Shown: positions 18,831 to 27,407 of the stretch, piece after piece | How positions within the stretch are numbered: position 1 is the first letter of the stretch | How the letters are laid out: every line of letters starts with the position of its first letter | Assembly (NCBI GenBank): GCA_963720645.1 | Contig: CAVRFX010000013.1 | Coordinates: 310,001-374,000, forward strand | DNA length: 64,000 nt | Reading direction: 5' to 3' | Origin: RYN-230 sp963720645 | GTDB taxonomy: Bacteria > Actinomycetota > Actinomycetes > Streptosporangiales > Streptosporangiaceae | Notes under the pieces: model-generated | What the model was told of the DNA's origin: nothing | The model's input: the letters and a program-made list of their open reading frames with translations, nothing else | Databases searched by the model: none | Made by a program: the position numbers and the translations under genes

Positions 18831-20270
18831 ATGGCCGATCGCAAGGAGATCCTCGAGGTGGCCGGCCGCGAGGTGGCCATCTCCAACCCGGGCAAGGTCT
18901 TTTTCCCGCGTACCGGGCACACCAAGCTTGATCTGGTCCGGTACTACCTCAGCGTGGCGGACGGGGCCATGGCCGGCGTCGCGGGGCGTCCCATGGTGCT
19001 CAAGCGATTCGTGCACGGCGCGGAAGGCGAGGCGTTCTTCCAGAAGCGGGCCCCGGAGTCCCGGCCGCCCTGGATCGACACGGTGGAGCTGCGCTTCCCG
19101 TCCGGGCGCAGCGCGGTGGAGGTCGTCCCCCGGGATGCCGCCACCCTGGCCTGGGCGGTCAACCTGGGCTGCATCGACCTCAACCCGCATCCGGTCCGCG
19201 CCGACGACCTCGAGCATCCCGACGAGCTCCGGGTCGACCTGGACCCGGTGCCGGGCATCGAATGGCCGCAGATCCTCCAGGTGGCGCTGGTCGCCCGCGG
19301 GGTGCTCGATGACTTCGGGCTGGCCAGCTGGCCCAAGACGTCCGGCTCGCGCGGCTTCCACGTCTACGCCAGGATCGAACGCCGCTGGGACTTCGCCCAG
19401 GTCCGCCGGGCCGCGGTAGCCCTGGCCCGCGAGGTCGAGCGCCGCGCACCGGACCTGGCCACCGCGAAGTGGTGGAAGGAGGAACGGCACGGCGTGTTCG
19501 TGGACTACAACCAGAACGCGAAGGACCGGACCGTGGCCTCGGCGTATTCGGTGCGGCCCACCCCGACGCCCGCGTCTCGACGCCGCTGAGCTGGGACGAG
19601 GTTCCCGGCTGCCGCCCGGAGGCCTTCACCGTCGACACGGTGCCGGAGCGGTTCGCCCGGCTGGGCGACCCGTGGCAGGGGATGGACGAGGCCGCCGGCT
19701 CGCTGGAGCCGCTGCTCCGGCTGGCCGAGCAGGACGAGGCGGCCGGGCTGCCCGACGCCCCGTGGCCGCCGCACTACGACAAGCAGGCCGGGGAGCCGCC
19801 GCGGGTCCAGCCGTCCAAGCGCCGGGCAGGAGACCGGTCCCGGCCGGGAAGCCCGGGTCATCCGGCGGGACGGCCGCGCCGGCTCAGCAGCGTCAGGCAC
19901 CGGCTCAGCAGCGTCAGGCACTGGCAGCGGCCCCGCCGCTGATGGCGTGCAGCCTGCCCGCAGGCCAGCCGGCGACATCCAGCCCACCGGCCGCCGCCGG
20001 TCCACCATGCCGCTCATCGAGGTGGCCAGGGCGGCCACCAAGGATGAGGCCCTGGCCGGGCTGGACCGCTGGAAGGAGCGGCATGCCGCGGTCTGGCCGT
20101 ACCTGGAGCCGGCCGACGTGCTGGTGGACTCGATGCGCGGGCGCAGCTCGACCTGGACGCGGATCCGGCTGAACCTGCGGCACGTGCCCGAGGCGGAGCG
20201 GCCGCCGCAGGAAGAGCTCGAGGTCGACTACGACCCCTGGGCGCGGGGCGGCGGCCCGCCAGGTGGATAG
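18831..20270 (+). CDS. LigD-type polymerase (PolDom), interrupted in its linker
   Basis: Stand-alone prim-pol domain of the bacterial non-homologous end-joining system, which adds nucleotides at DNA ends. The first frame holds the catalytic domain: VFFPRTGHTKLDLVRYY, FFQKRAPESRP, the metal-binding RVDLDPVPG, SGSRGFHVYARIE and FVDYNQNAKDRTVASAYSVRP. The frame changes near 19560 to SWDEV..DPWQGMDE, the rest of the domain. A further change in the low-complexity linker (19850-20000) leads to MPLIEVARAATKDEALAGLD and MRGRSSTWTRIRLNLRHVPE, an acidic C-terminal domain I recall as part of the same protein in streptomycetes. TATGGT lies 6 nt before the ATG (leaderless). The last codons overlap the next gene by 8 bp. 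Confidence 0.82.
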
Positions 20271-21775
20271 CGCGGCCGCTGAGACCCACGCCCGGCTGCT
20301 GGCCGAGAGCCAGCTGCGCCGCGCGGTGGCCGTTCCGCGCTACCAGTGGCTGGACGAGGACTTCCGGGCAGGCGGGGAACCGCCACTGGAGGCCGGCCTG
20401 CTCCGGGTCAGGGCGGTCCTGGGTGCCCTGTGCCAGGTCGGCGCGCTCGACCGGGCCACGGCGGGCCGCGTGGCCACGGAGTTCACCGGCGCGCTGGCCG
20501 CCCGCGGGCTCCACGAGCCCGGCACCCTCCTCGCCCCGGTTCCCGTGGCCCCGCCTGCCGGAACCCTGGCCGCCGGAACCCTGGCCGCCGCAACCCCGGC
20601 CGCCGGGGCCCTGGCCGCCGGGGCCCTGGCCGCCGGGGCCCTGGCCGCCGGGGCCCGGGCTGCGGCGCAGCCCGGCGCCGGGGTACCCGCGGGCCGCTAT
20701 CAGGCCATCCCGGTTGGCGTGGTGATCCCCGCGGAGCAGGAAGGCCAGCAGGGTGAGGTGCACGTGCAGGCCCTCGTGCTGGGCCCCGATCGCGCCGCCG
20801 TCGTGACCAGCTTCGCCAGCACGTGGCGGGCAGCGGCCCGGGCCCCCGGGGGCCGTGAGGCAGCGCAGCCCAGCTTCCCGCCGTTCGGCGGGTCCGGGAT
20901 GACCGACGACCAGGGCCGGTCCTACCGGCTCACGCTGGAGGCTGGGGAGGGCGGCTGGTACGAGACCCGCGTGCTCGGCTTGTCCGCGGTCCCGCCGCCG
21001 GGCGCCCGGTGGCTGGACATGCCCATCAGGCCAGGCCGGAGCATCCGCATCGACCTGGCCGGTCCGCCCGCGATCCGGGCCGCCCGCGAGTCCCGCCCGG
21101 CCCTGTCCTCCGGTGAGCTGCTGCTCGGCGCGGTCGCCGATACGTTGCTGGGCGGCGGCCATCTCGCCGGGATCAGCGCCACGCTGCTGGCTGGCAGCCT
21201 GGCCGAGGTGGCTGACGCGCTGGTGGCGGTCGGCGCACTGCCACCGGACAGCCCAGCCGCCGCCCACCTGGCGGCGCTCTGCCAGCGGCGGGCCATCGAG
21301 GTCCGCGGCCCCTGGGCCAGGCGGGGCCCGCGCCCCCAGGCTTCCCGCCTCCTGGTCCAGCGTGCTGAGCGGCAGCCGGTGCCAGGACGGCCCGCAGGGC
21401 GTGGTCCCGGCCGCGTTGGTCATGCCGGAAATAGACGGGGCCCGATTCGTCCTGGCCGGGCTCTCCTCCTGGGAGCGCCAGGCCACCGTGCTGGTGTTCA
21501 CCTGGGGCTGGGCGCTGGCGCCCCGCGAGTTCCGCCCCCGCCAGCCCTTTTCCTGGTGGGCCCGGGACGACGCGGCCCGCTGGCATGTCGGCCGGGTCAG
21601 GCCCGATGGCGTGGACGGCGGGACGTTCCAGCTCGAGCTCACCCCGCCGCTGCACCCGGCAGCACGGTCGCTGGACATCATCCTGACCGGCCGGTCAGAC
21701 CGGGTCACCGCCACCGTGCCGCTGGCCTGGCCCGGGCAGGTGGCTCAACAGCAAGATCAAGACATATCGTGTTGA
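20263..21775 (+). CDS. Tandem paralogue 1 of an unrecognised family, one frame break
   Basis: No family recognised. About 504 residues when the break near 21340 is closed (interval is 3n+1). It starts VDSAAAETHARLLAESQLRRAV, an amphipathic helix shared by all three paralogues. Then comes an Ala/Gly/Leu minisatellite (about 20557-20656), and two related beta-rich modules. Module A ends TDDQGRSYRLTLE .. PPPGARWLDMPIRPGRSIRIDL; module B is PEIDGARFVLAGL .. SWWARDDAARWHV .. PPLHPAARSLDIILTG .. ATVPLAW. No signal peptide or membrane helix, so probably cytoplasmic. The GTG start overlaps the end of the LigD-polymerase gene. Confidence 0.72.
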
Positions 21776-21779
21776 TGTG
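21757..21779 (+). promoter_or_regulatory. Possible internal promoter/operator before paralogue 2
   Basis: ATCAAGACATATCGTGTTGAT contains ATCAA / TTGAT inverted arms. TATCGT (21765-21770) lies 6 nt before a GTG at 21777, the spacing of a leaderless promoter. That GTG opens a short frame of about 42 codons whose stop overlaps the GTG start of paralogue 2. The sequence resembles the element at 43122-43140. It overlaps the last codons of paralogue 1. Confidence 0.4.
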
Positions 21780-21901
21780 CTGACGGCGGGCGGGTGCGGC
21801 CCCGCAGGCACGCACGGCGGCGACCGGCTGCGGGGACCGGGCGGCGCGGAAGGGCAGATGGGTGCGCGCCCGCAGGCGGGCAGCCAGGCAGACCCGCGGA
21901 G

Positions 21902-23629
21902 GTGAGCACGACGGCGTCAGCGGAGCGAGCCGAGACTTACCTGCGGATAATGGCCGAGGCCGAACTGCGCCGAGCGCTGGCCTACCCCCCGTACCAGCCA
22001 CCCCGGGCACCGGGTCTCCCCCCGGCTGCGCGGTCCGCAGTCCGCCTGTCCCGGCCGCTGCTCGCGCCGTTGCTTCCCCCGGTCTCGGCGGCCGCCCGGA
22101 TGTCCGGATCGTTCCTTGCGTCCTGGTGGCCCACCGCCAGCACCGCCGCGTCCGCGGCCCGGCAGACGCCCCTGGGCCGGGCCGCCGAGCCAGTGCTGTG
22201 GCGCGCGCTGCGGGTCCGCCGTGCCGTCCGGCCGCTCCTGCCCGGCCCCGGCCGGGCCGCGCCGCACCCCGCGGAGGTGGCGCTGGACCGGGTCCGCCAG
22301 GTGGCCGGCACGCTGGTCTCGGCGGGCGTCATCAGTGAAGCGGGCGCCGGTGAGGTGCTGCAGAGCCTGATGGACGCCCTGGCGCTGCGCGGCAGGCTCA
22401 GTGCCAGGGCGATGTACTGGCCTCCGGGTGGCGGCCCGTGGGGCCCGCGCTTCCCCTGGCCTGAGGCGGGTCCTGCGCGCCCGCTCGCGGCGGGTTCGGT
22501 CCAGGCGGTATCAATCGGGACGACACTGCCACTCGGGCCAGGGGGCAGCCTGGGCACGGGCTCCCTGCTCGCCCTGGCGATCGGGCCGGGCCGCGCCGTC
22601 ATCACCGCCAGGGCACACCTGGTCCGGCCGGGCCCCCGCCCGGGCCATCCCGGGCCGGGCCATCCCGGGCCGGGCCATCCCGGGCCGGGCCATCCCGGGC
22701 CGGGGCATCCCGGGCCGGAGCCCGGGCCCGCACCATTCGGGGAGATCACCGCCACGGACGAGCACGGCGTGCGTTACCACGCCAACGACAGTGCCCGCCT
22801 GGCTCTGGGGCGCTGGTCCGTCACCTTCGACCTGCTCCCGGTACCGCCGCCCGCGACCAGGTGGCTGGATATCGCCGGGCCGGGCAGCACCCGCCCGGTC
22901 CGGGTCGGGCTGGCCCGCTCCCGGGAACCTGCGGCCGCCCTGCCCGCAGGCCCGGCCGGATCCGCGGCTGGCCTGCCCGCCAGGCTGCACCCGGCGGACC
23001 AGCCGCTGGACAGCCTGGCGGAGAGCTGGCTGGCCCAGGTCGCACACGGCCGTGCGGTCAGCGGATCACATCTGGCTGGCCTGACCGAGGTGGTCGCGGC
23101 GCTCCGGGCCGTGGCCGGCCTGACCCCGGGTTCGCCTGCGCTCAGCCGGCTGGCCATGCTGGCCGGGCAGCTGGGCATCGAGTTCCCGGCGGCGTTGCGT
23201 TCCCTCGTCCGGCCGGTGACGCTCCCGGAGGCCTGGATGAGCGTGCTGGATCACCGCGGGGCGGCCGACGGCCCTGATCGGGGTGCGGCGGTGGCGGCTG
23301 TCCTGCCGGAGGTCGACGGCGCCCGGTTCGCCCTCGCGGGCCTGGATTCGGTGGCCGTCTCAGCTACCCTGCACGCTGTGAGGTGGGGCTGGCAGCCCCG
23401 CCCGCTGCCCGGTTTCGGCGAGCAGCGTCATTCGTGGTGGGCGCGGGACGATCAGGGCCGCTGGCACGTGGCCCGGACCCGCGGCGGGAACAGAGGCGGG
23501 GTGGTGGACCTGCTCGTCGAGTTCGGCCCGGCGCTGCATCCGGACACAAGCTCGCTGGAGCTCATCGTGCGTGGCCGGGCCAGCCAGGCTCTGGTGACCT
23601 TGCCGCTGCGCTGGCTGGAGTCCCCGTGA
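21902..23629 (+). CDS. Tandem paralogue 2 of an unrecognised family
   Basis: 575 residues, intact frame, family not recognised. It begins VSTTASAERAETYLRIMAEAELRRAL, matching the first helix of its neighbours, followed by an Ala/Pro-rich stretch and a helical region (LDRVRQVAGTLVSAGVISEAGAGEVLQ). Module A contains five GHPGP pentapeptides from a 15-bp minisatellite, then TDEHGVRYHANDSARLALGRW .. PPPATRWLDI. Module B is PEVDGARFALAGLDS .. SWWARDDQGRWHVART .. ALHPDTSSLELIV .. VTLPLRWLESP. GGAGG is too close to the GTG for a standard ribosome site, so translation may be coupled to a short upstream frame. Its stop overlaps the next gene (GTGA). Confidence 0.78.
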   Translation: MSTTASAERAETYLRIMAEAELRRALAYPPYQPPRAPGLPPAARSAVRLSRPLLAPLLPPVSAAARMSGSFLASWWPTASTAASAARQTPLGRAAEPVLWRALRVRRAVRPLLPGPGRAAPHPAEVALDRVRQVAGTLVSAGVISEAGAGEVLQSLMDALALRGRLSARAMYWPPGGGPWGPRFPWPEAGPARPLAAGSVQAVSIGTTLPLGPGGSLGTGSLLALAIGPGRAVITARAHLVRPGPRPGHPGPGHPGPGHPGPGHPGPGHPGPEPGPAPFGEITATDEHGVRYHANDSARLALGRWSVTFDLLPVPPPATRWLDIAGPGSTRPVRVGLARSREPAAALPAGPAGSAAGLPARLHPADQPLDSLAESWLAQVAHGRAVSGSHLAGLTEVVAALRAVAGLTPGSPALSRLAMLAGQLGIEFPAALRSLVRPVTLPEAWMSVLDHRGAADGPDRGAAVAAVLPEVDGARFALAGLDSVAVSATLHAVRWGWQPRPLPGFGEQRHSWWARDDQGRWHVARTRGGNRGGVVDLLVEFGPALHPDTSSLELIVRGRASQALVTLPLRWLESP

Positions 23630-25230
23630 GCGCACCGGCCGCCGGCCCAGGCACCGGCCCGGGCACCGGCCCGGGTGGTGCCACTCCCGAAGGGGCTCCG
23701 GACGGCCCGTCGGCGGCCGAGATCTATCTGCGGCTGACCGCCGAGGCTGAACTGCGCCAGCAGCCGCTCATCTCCGGGCCCGGGCCCCACCCGCACCGGG
23801 TCTGGCTGGCCGCGGCCACCCTGGCGGCCGCGGGCGCGCTCGGCCCGGACGCGGCCTGGCAGGTGGTGAGCGAGTTCGAGGCGGCGGCCGGATTGCGCGG
23901 GGGGGACGTGGCGCCGGTGATCAGCAGCCTGCACCGGCCGCGCTGGGCCAGGCAGGCAGGAGCGGGCCAGCACCGCGCCCGCCCGCAGCGCGCCCGGCAG
24001 TACCGTGGCCCGCCGGGCGCCGGCGAGGCGGGGGCCGGGGATCCCGCGACCAGTCCCGCGGGGGATGAGCCGGACGCTCCATCGGCGATCCAGATCGGGG
24101 CCACGCTGCCGCTGCCGCCCGAGCAGGAGGGCTGGTACGGCGAATTTTGCCTGCTCAGCCTGGCCCGCAGCGGGTCGCAGGCGGCGCTGGCGGTGGCCGC
24201 CCGATGGGTGGGGCAGACCCGGCGCACGGCCGCGCCGCGTCCTCGGCATGCCCCCTTCTACCAGCTGGGCGCCGTCGATGACCGTGGCGTCAGCTACCGG
24301 GCCGTCTTGTGGGACATGGGCGTCGAGGGCGGACGCGACTGGTGGGACTGCCACCTCGGCCTGGACCCGGCACCCCCGCCGGACACCCGCTGGCTGGAGG
24401 TGGGCCCGGGCGCTCAGGGCCAGCGGGTGCGGATCGACCTGGCCACGCCGCCCGGGAGGGCCCAGATCCTGACGGAACCGGTTCCCTCGGTGAGCCCGGC
24501 CGCCCGGCTGCTCGGCCAGATGGGCGACGACCTGCTGACCCTGGAGTCCGCCCAGACCGGGGCCAGCACCCAGGTGGCGCACCGGGTGACGCAGGTCATC
24601 CGGGACCTGACCGGATCGGGCACGCTGGCCGCCGGCGACCCGGCCGTGGCGCGGCTCGCGGGACTCGGCTGGCGGCTCGGCCTCGACCTCGGCCCGGGGG
24701 GCCCGGTCCCGGCCCGCGCACTGCCCCCGGCGTGGATCAGCCTGCTGGCCGACGGGCACGCGCACGACGGGCCGGACGCGGTGGCGCCGTTCGCGGCCGA
24801 CCTGCCGGAGATCGACGGGGCCCGGTTCGCGCTCGCTGGATTGCGGTCGGCCGCCGGCGGCGTGACCCTGCATGTGATGGCCAGCGGCTGGGAGCCCCGG
24901 GGGCATGGCTGGCTGGTGCGCGGCAGCGGTCCGGGCGGCACCCCGCCGGATCGGGACCTGTCGTGGCGGGCCCGCGACTCCACCGGCCGCTGGCATCTGG
25001 TCAGCGGCCTGAGCTGGGGGGCGTCCTCGCAGACCAGGGGGATGATCAAGATGTACCTGACTCCCCCGCTGCACCCGGCGGCCACGGCCCTCGACGTGTT
25101 CGTGACCGGACCACGCCATCAGATCCAGGCGACGGTCCCGCTCAGGTGGGCCCGGGGCGAAATCCCCGCCGGCCAGCGCGGGGCGCCCGGCGGCCTTCCG
25201 CATCCTCCACTGACGGGGCCTCGCCAGTGA
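23626..25230 (+). CDS. Tandem paralogue 3 of an unrecognised family
   Basis: 534 residues, intact. After a Gly/Pro/Thr-rich leader it has GPSAAEIYLRLTAEAELRQQPL, the shared first helix, and the helical block VWLAAATLAAAGALGPDAAWQVVSEFEAAAG-like. Module A: IQIGATLPLPPEQEGWYGEF .. VDDRGVSYRAVLWDM .. WWDCHLGLDPAPPPDTRWLEV .. RVRIDL. Module B: PEIDGARFALAGLRSAAGG .. SWRARDSTGRWHLVSG .. TPPLHPAATALDVFVTG .. ATVPLRW. The A and B modules look like an internal duplication of one beta-sandwich-type unit (DDxGxxY, then PP or PLHP, then hydrophobic strand). It overlaps both neighbours by 4 bp (GTGA), so it is tightly coupled. Confidence 0.8.
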   Translation: MSAPAAGPGTGPGTGPGGATPEGAPDGPSAAEIYLRLTAEAELRQQPLISGPGPHPHRVWLAAATLAAAGALGPDAAWQVVSEFEAAAGLRGGDVAPVISSLHRPRWARQAGAGQHRARPQRARQYRGPPGAGEAGAGDPATSPAGDEPDAPSAIQIGATLPLPPEQEGWYGEFCLLSLARSGSQAALAVAARWVGQTRRTAAPRPRHAPFYQLGAVDDRGVSYRAVLWDMGVEGGRDWWDCHLGLDPAPPPDTRWLEVGPGAQGQRVRIDLATPPGRAQILTEPVPSVSPAARLLGQMGDDLLTLESAQTGASTQVAHRVTQVIRDLTGSGTLAAGDPAVARLAGLGWRLGLDLGPGGPVPARALPPAWISLLADGHAHDGPDAVAPFAADLPEIDGARFALAGLRSAAGGVTLHVMASGWEPRGHGWLVRGSGPGGTPPDRDLSWRARDSTGRWHLVSGLSWGASSQTRGMIKMYLTPPLHPAATALDVFVTGPRHQIQATVPLRWARGEIPAGQRGAPGGLPHPPLTGPRQ

Positions 25231-26255
25231 ACCCGCCGTGGTGGGCCGCGCTGCCGCCAGCCGAGGCCCGGATCCGGTGCGGCCCCGGGGAGCACGTGCT
25301 CCGCTGGGCCGGCGGGCGGCTGAACGCCCTGGACCACGACGACACCGAGGACGAACTGGTGCTGGCCGCGCTGGGCGGCGACAAGTCCGAGTGCGTAGCG
25401 GCGCTGGAGGCCTGGGGGGCGCACGCCGACGACCTGGACGTGCTGGCTCTGGGCCCCCGGTCACCCGCCGACGAGCTCGCGGTGACCCCGGAACTCGTGG
25501 ACGAGCTGCGCGCGGCGTTCGGCCCTGCACCCCGGTCCGTGCCGATGAGGCCCGGGCCTCCGCCCGGCCCGGCGCCTGGCGGGGGGCCGGGCGGGCGGGG
25601 CACCGCCCCGGGCTCGCCTCGGGCGGTGCCGCCAGGACCGGGGCCGCGGGCTTACGCGGCCCCGGGATTCGCGCCGCTGCGGGGTGCTCCGCGGCCGGCC
25701 GCGCGGCCGCTCCGGGGTCTGCCGGGCCGGCGGCTGTCTCCCGAACAGGAACGGGCCCGGGCCCGGCGCGTGGAACTGCTGTCCCTGTTCGCCCTGGGCC
25801 GGGACTTCCAGCAGCGGCTGTCCGCCCACGTGGCCGCGGCCTGGGCGGAAGGCGGTCCGGCCTGGGCGGAAGGCGGTCCGGCCGGGGCGGTCCGCGACCG
25901 GCGGAAGGCCCGGCCCGCCCTGGTGGCGGCCCTGGCCGGCCGGCTGGCCCCGGCGGCCGGGCCATGGGCCGGCCTCGACCCGGACGCGGTCCGGGCCGTC
26001 CTGCACGAGGGGCCCGGCTGGGGAAACGTCGGACGGGACGGGTCCGGGCTGCGGGCGGCCCTTCCCCTCAGCTGGCTGGCCCGGGTGTGGGCGCCGGGTT
26101 TCCCCGTCGCCGGCGGTCACCTGGTCGTGGACGTGCTCGAGGTGAGCTGGCCGCAGGTGCGCGTGCTCGGGCTGCCGGCCCCGGGGGCGGAACCCGCTGT
26201 CCTGAGCATCCAGCCGGACGGTGAACACTGGTCACGGGCAGGCGGGGAACGCTGA
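25227..26255 (+). CDS. Unknown protein between the paralogues and MoxR
   Basis: 342 residues, function unknown. The N-terminal domain (residues 1-95) has PPWWAALPPAEARIRCGPGEHVLRWAGGRLNALDHDD-like sequence and the acidic ELVLAALGGDKSECVAALEAWGAHADDLDVLALGPRS. I recall similar proteins beside MoxR-type ATPases in other actinobacteria, without a function. A Pro/Gly linker of about 80 residues follows, then a helical C-terminal domain (ARARRVELLSLFALGRDFQQRLSAHVAAAW) with a duplicated AWAEGGP heptapeptide from a 21-bp repeat. GTG start overlaps paralogue 3 (GTGA), and the MoxR gene follows after 20 nt, so it is central to this operon. Confidence 0.75.
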   Translation: MNPPWWAALPPAEARIRCGPGEHVLRWAGGRLNALDHDDTEDELVLAALGGDKSECVAALEAWGAHADDLDVLALGPRSPADELAVTPELVDELRAAFGPAPRSVPMRPGPPPGPAPGGGPGGRGTAPGSPRAVPPGPGPRAYAAPGFAPLRGAPRPAARPLRGLPGRRLSPEQERARARRVELLSLFALGRDFQQRLSAHVAAAWAEGGPAWAEGGPAGAVRDRRKARPALVAALAGRLAPAAGPWAGLDPDAVRAVLHEGPGWGNVGRDGSGLRAALPLSWLARVWAPGFPVAGGHLVVDVLEVSWPQVRVLGLPAPGAEPAVLSIQPDGEHWSRAGGER

Positions 26256-26275
26256 ATCGACCGCGGGGAGCGCGG

Positions 26276-27407
26276 ATGGCTAACGATGGCCGGCGGTTTG
26301 CCGGGACTGGCAGTGAGCGCCAGGCCACGGCGGTCGAGGCGCTGGGCGTGGCGGTGGCCGCGCGGGTGCCGGTGCTGCTGTGGGGCGCCCCGGGGACCGG
26401 CAAGACGTCGGTGATCCGGGCCATGGCCGACGCCCTAGGGTGGCCGTGCGAGACCGTGATCGCCTCCATCCGCGAGCCTTCGGACTTCGCCGGGCTGCCT
26501 GTCATCGTCGGGGACGGGATGCGGTTCGCGCCCCCGGCGTGGGCCCGCCGCCTGGCTGAGGCCGGCCGCGGTCTGCTGTTCCTGGACGAGCTGTCCACCG
26601 CGCCGCCGGCCGTGCAGGCCGCCCTGCTCCGGGTGGTACTGGAGCGCGTAGTCGGCGACCTGGAGCTGCCGCCCGAAGTCGCCGTGGTCGCCGCGGCCAA
26701 CCCGCCCGAGCAGGCGGCCGACGGCTGGGACCTGTCCGCACCGCTGGCCAACCGGCTCTGCCACCTGTCCTGGGAGGTCGACCCGAGGGCGGTGGCGGAC
26801 GGGCTGGCGGGCGGCTGGGCGCCGCCCCGGGTCCCGCAGCTGCCCGGCGACTGGGGGGCCGAACTCGGCCTGGCCCTCGCCCTGGTGGCCGCGTTCCTGC
26901 ACGTCCGCCCGGCCCTGGCGTGCGCCCCGCCGTCCGACGCGAGCGCGGCCGGGCGGGGCTGGCCCAGCCCGCGGACCTGGGAGATGGCCGCCCGGCTGTG
27001 GGCGGCGAGCGGCGCCGCCGGGTCCAGCGAGGAATCGCGGGCCGCCCTGGTCCGCGGCGCGGTGGGCGAGGGCGCCGGGGTGGAGTTCCTGGCCTGGGTG
27101 GCCGAGATGGACCTTCCTGACCCTGAGGCCGTCCTGGCCGACCCGGGCGGGTTCCTGCTTCCCTCCCGCGGCGACCGGGCCTACGCGGCGGTGGCGGCGG
27201 TCGCCGCGGTGGTAGCAGCCAACCCCACCCCGCAGCGCTGGGCGGCGGGGTGGCAGGTGCTGGGCCGGGCCGCGGAAACCGCACCGGATGTCGCGGCCGT
27301 GGCCGCCCGCGACGCTGGCCCGGTGCCGCCCCGACGGGGCGCCGGCACCGGCGGAACTCCAGCTGTTCGCGCCGGTGCTGCGGGACGCGGGGCTGCTCCG
27401 CGGATGA
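26276..27407 (+). CDS. MoxR-type AAA+ ATPase, one frame break near the end
   Basis: About 377 residues. AAA+ core: Walker A GAPGTGKTS at about residue 41, Walker B LLFLDELST, sensor 1 VVAAANPPEQ and a lid domain with PSPRTWEMAARLWAA. MoxR ATPases act as chaperone-like remodelers paired with VWA proteins. The open frame appears to continue into the VWA gene. Shifting frame near 27310 instead gives TLARCRPDGAPAPAELQLF and APVLRDAGLLRG, ending at a TGA that overlaps the next ATG (ATGA, 27404-27407). The interval is 3n+1, so one extra base near 27310 makes a false fusion. GGGGAG precedes the ATG start. Confidence 0.86.
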
